Source of the DNA: DATMBL01 sp050735975
GTDB lineage: Bacteria; Desulfobacterota; Binatia; UBA9968
Length of the DNA stretch: 7,543 nt
NCBI GenBank assembly: GCA_050735975.1
Contig: JBOHVS010000371.1
Location: forward strand, 1-7,543
Reading direction: 5' to 3'
In this document: positions 6,281 through 7,543 of the stretch, one piece after another
How the letters are laid out: each line of letters starts with the position of its first letter
How positions within the stretch are numbered: position 1 is the first letter of the stretch
Position numbers and translations under genes: made by a program
The notes under the pieces: generated by a model
Told to the model about the DNA's origin: nothing
The model's input: the letters and a program-made list of their open reading frames with translations, nothing else
The model's database searches: none

Positions 6281-6313
6281 CCTGTCTGCGGGCAACGCAC
6301 AGGCAGGCGTTGC
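6281..6313. repeat. Overlapping alternative hairpins upstream of the ALDH gene
   Basis: Two inverted repeats share bases and exclude each other. GCAACGC (6292-6298) pairs exactly with GCGTTGC (6307-6313) over 8 bases. CCTGTCTG (6281-6288) pairs with CAGGCAGG (6300-6307), with one G-T pair on the plus strand and an A-C mismatch on the minus strand. The element sits 41-73 bases before the ALDH Shine-Dalgarno site. No T-run follows, so a terminator is unlikely. Confidence 0.45.
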
Positions 6314-6344
6314 GCTAGCCCGACTCGCTCCGACGTACTAACTG

Positions 6345-6438
6345 GCAAAGCGCAAGGAGCTAAGAGCAGGGAGCATGGGGCTCCGACCTCTGACGTCTGA
6401 CTTCAGTTTCGCTTTGCGCCGTGCCCTTTGCCCTTAGC
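6345..6438. repeat. Degenerate heptanucleotide repeat element between hydratase and ALDH genes
   Basis: From 6354 to 6409 the sequence divides into eight 7-base units: four purine-rich units ending in GC (AAGGAGC, TAAGAGC, AGGGAGC, ATGGGGC), then TCCGACC, TCTGACG, TCTGACT and TCAGTTT. The block is bounded by the exact inverted repeat GCAAAGCG (6345-6352) and CGCTTTGC (6410-6417). Heptads continue to 6438 as GCTTTGC, GCCGTGC, CCTTTGC and CCTTAGC, ending 7 bases before the hydratase stop codon. It resembles the short tandemly repeated heptamers known from cyanobacteria and other genomes; its function is unknown. Confidence 0.6.
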
Positions 6439-6445
6439 GAACGGG

Positions 6446-7237
6446 TTACTTGCCTTTGAATTGCGCGGTTCTCTTTTCAAGATAAGCCTTTACGCCTTCG
6501 TTGCCGTCCTCGCTGCCGAAGGCCTGCGCGAGAAGCTCTCTTTCAAAAGCCAAGCCATCTGGCAGAGACAGTTCGAGTCCGGTTTGGATTGCGCGTTTCA
6601 CCTTGCCGACTGCCAAGCTGCTCTTGTTCGGCACGATAAACTGGCGGGTATAGTCCATGACTTCTTCCATGAAACGCTCCCGCTCATATATGTAGTGGAC
6701 AAGCCCCATTTCGAGAGCTTCTTCGAAGGCGATCGTCTTGCCGGTAGCGCAAAGTTCGATGGCGCGGGCTTTGCCGACGAGACGCGGCAACCGCTGCGTG
6801 CCGCCCATCCCGGGCATCACGCCGAGATTGATTTCGGCGAGGCCGACTTTGCCGCCTTCTTTTTTGGCGATTCGAATGTCGCACGCCATGGCGATTTCGA
6901 GTCCGCCGCCGACGGCGTGACCGTTGAGGGCTGCGATGACGATCTTCGGCGTGTTTTCCAATCGCATGAGAACTTCATGTCCGTGCAGCGCGAAGTTGTT
7001 CTTGTAGGAAAGCGACTTGCCGGACAACATATTGATGTCCGCGCCGGCCGAGAAGAATTTCTCCACTTTGCCGGTGATCACAATCGCGTGTACGTTGTCG
7101 TCAAACCGGGCTTCCAGCACTGCCGCATCAAGTTCCTTCAGAAGCTCTGTTGTATAGCTATTGACGGGTGGCCGGTTGATTTCCAGGAGAGCGACGCCGT
7201 TATCAACGCGGTACTCGACCAATTTCCCTTCAGCCAT
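6446..7237 (-). CDS. Enoyl-CoA hydratase/isomerase (crotonase) family protein
   Basis: A complete 263-residue crotonase-fold enzyme, the usual length, predicted to add water across a 2-enoyl-CoA double bond in the cytoplasm. The oxyanion-hole segments are FFSAGADI (residues 61-68) and NGHAVGGGLEIAMACD (105-120). The two glutamates that activate water in true hydratases are both present: E135 in LAEINLGVMPG and E161 in AIELCATG, matching rat mitochondrial E144 and E164. Hydration is therefore more likely than isomerase, dehalogenase or decarboxylase activity (inference from family residues). PGMGGTQRLPRLVG is the classic family signature. AGGAGGG lies 6 bases before ATG 7237. It is the first of three minus-strand metabolic genes. 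Likely roles are beta-oxidation or branched-chain or aromatic acid breakdown; the acyl chain preferred is not evident. Confidence 0.95.
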   Translation of the reverse strand: MAEGKLVEYRVDNGVALLEINRPPVNSYTTELLKELDAAVLEARFDDNVHAIVITGKVEKFFSAGADINMLSGKSLSYKNNFALHGHEVLMRLENTPKIVIAALNGHAVGGGLEIAMACDIRIAKKEGGKVGLAEINLGVMPGMGGTQRLPRLVGKARAIELCATGKTIAFEEALEMGLVHYIYERERFMEEVMDYTRQFIVPNKSSLAVGKVKRAIQTGLELSLPDGLAFERELLAQAFGSEDGNEGVKAYLEKRTAQFKGK

Positions 7238-7349
7238 GACTTTCCCTCCTAAGTTTTAAATCATTTTCATCACTTAGCTGGCATCCCCGTGCAAGTCAAG
7301 CGGGGTTAACACGGGAAAGGAATCGTTCAGCTGACACAGATAGGCGCAC

Positions 7350-7390
7350 AGGGAGCGGGGAGCCGGGGATCGATGCTGGAGTAATGGAGT
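7350..7390. repeat. Degenerate short-unit repeat (GGGGAGC and TGGAGT units)
   Basis: Two adjacent 7-base units AGGGAGC and GGGGAGC (7350-7363) and a degenerate CGGGGAT are followed by TGGAGT at 7377-7382 and again 8 bases on at 7385-7390. The GGGAGC units match those in the heptad element at 6368-6374, so both spacers around the hydratase gene carry related repeats. Confidence 0.45.
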
Positions 7391-7394
7391 CGGA

Positions 7395-7420
7395 CCCCCA
7401 TAGCGCAGAAGCAATGGGGG
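7395..7420. repeat. 7-bp inverted repeat near the right edge
   Basis: CCCCCAT (7395-7401) and ATGGGGG (7414-7420) are exact complements over a 12-base loop. No T-run follows on either strand, so it is not an evident terminator. It adjoins the short-unit repeat and may be part of the same element. Confidence 0.45.
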
Positions 7421-7543
7421 AGGTGAAGGCGGTGGTTGACAAACGATCGGCACCGGATGTACACGCGAAGACGCGCACCGGTGTATCTATGAATCAACCC
7501 GCGAACGGATGAACGTCGAAAGCGCGCCGCCGCCCGAGGTAAA

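Larger units (their letters stand above)
7253..7543. other. Noncoding tail upstream of the hydratase gene, up to the right edge
   Basis: No supported complete gene. On the minus strand TTGACT (7299-7294) could be the -35 of the hydratase promoter, but the segment 17 bases on, TAAGTG, is a poor -10 box. CCCCG (7285-7289) and CGGGG (7301-7305) form a 5-bp inverted repeat over it. Short purine-rich repeats fill about 7350-7390, and a 7-bp hairpin lies at 7395-7420. On the plus strand TTGACA occurs at 7436-7441 without a convincing -10 box. ATG 7509 opens a plus-strand frame (MNVESAPPPEV) that runs off the edge; it could be a gene start but is too short to judge. Confidence 0.5.

Noticed and set aside
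6428..7252. Long plus-strand reading frame of 274 codons opposite the enoyl-CoA hydratase gene
   Set aside because: It lies fully antisense to a gene with intact catalytic motifs and a strong ribosome binding site; the translation shows no family features. It is a by-product of the codon bias of the real gene.
7279..7295. Sigma-54 promoter (TGGCAT with TGCA)
   Set aside because: GG and GC are separated by 9 bases rather than 10, and it points away from the hydratase gene.
7296..7478. 60-codon minus-strand frame near the right edge
   Set aside because: Low-complexity Ser/Pro/Ala-rich translation across repeats and a hairpin, without a ribosome binding site or recognisable family.

Overview
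The window carries seven genes: six complete, and one cut by the left edge. They have the look of a moderately GC-rich environmental bacterium with a Gram-negative-type envelope, based on an inner-membrane-anchored LytM peptidase, periplasmic-facing proteins and strong Shine-Dalgarno sites. The proteins and the intergenic repeats remind me of uncultured soil or sediment lineages such as Binatota, Rokubacteria or other deltaproteobacteria-like groups. That placement is an impression, not a result. No rRNA, tRNA, CRISPR array, transposase or prophage gene is visible.

Layout. (1) Positions 1-1263, minus strand: a membrane-anchored M23/LytM peptidoglycan endopeptidase of the MepM type, running off the left edge. 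(2) Positions 1264-1559: a gene-poor spacer with a GNRA-capped hairpin, a possible 28-residue basic peptide and a weak terminator-like hairpin. (3) Positions 1560-2384, minus: a beta-hydroxyacid dehydrogenase of the 3-hydroxyisobutyrate dehydrogenase family. (4) Positions 2526-3712, plus: a two-gene operon of cbtB, the one-helix cobalt-transport subunit, and an overlapping gene for a signal-peptide protein with two Ig-like periplasmic domains between membrane helices. The usual partner cbtA is absent. (5) Positions 3739-7237, minus: a two-domain VOC protein, an aldehyde dehydrogenase and an enoyl-CoA hydratase, each with its own strong ribosome binding site and separated by spacers of about 220 bases filled with short-period repeats. 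(6) Positions 7253-7543: a noncoding tail with degenerate repeats, a hairpin and perhaps the first codons of a plus-strand gene.

How they may work together. The enoyl-CoA hydratase, aldehyde dehydrogenase, VOC protein and hydroxyacid dehydrogenase are the kinds of enzyme found in catabolism of branched-chain, aromatic or other organic acids, but the sequence does not fix a substrate. The long spacers suggest separate transcription or processing rather than a tight operon. The cbtB pair points to cobalt (B12) or possibly nickel acquisition.

The most interesting points are the cbtA-less cbtB operon with its unusual partner, three intergenic repeat elements built from 9-base, 7-base and 7/8-base units, an 8-bp inverted repeat around the VOC promoter, and a hydroxyacid dehydrogenase with a substituted substrate-site motif.
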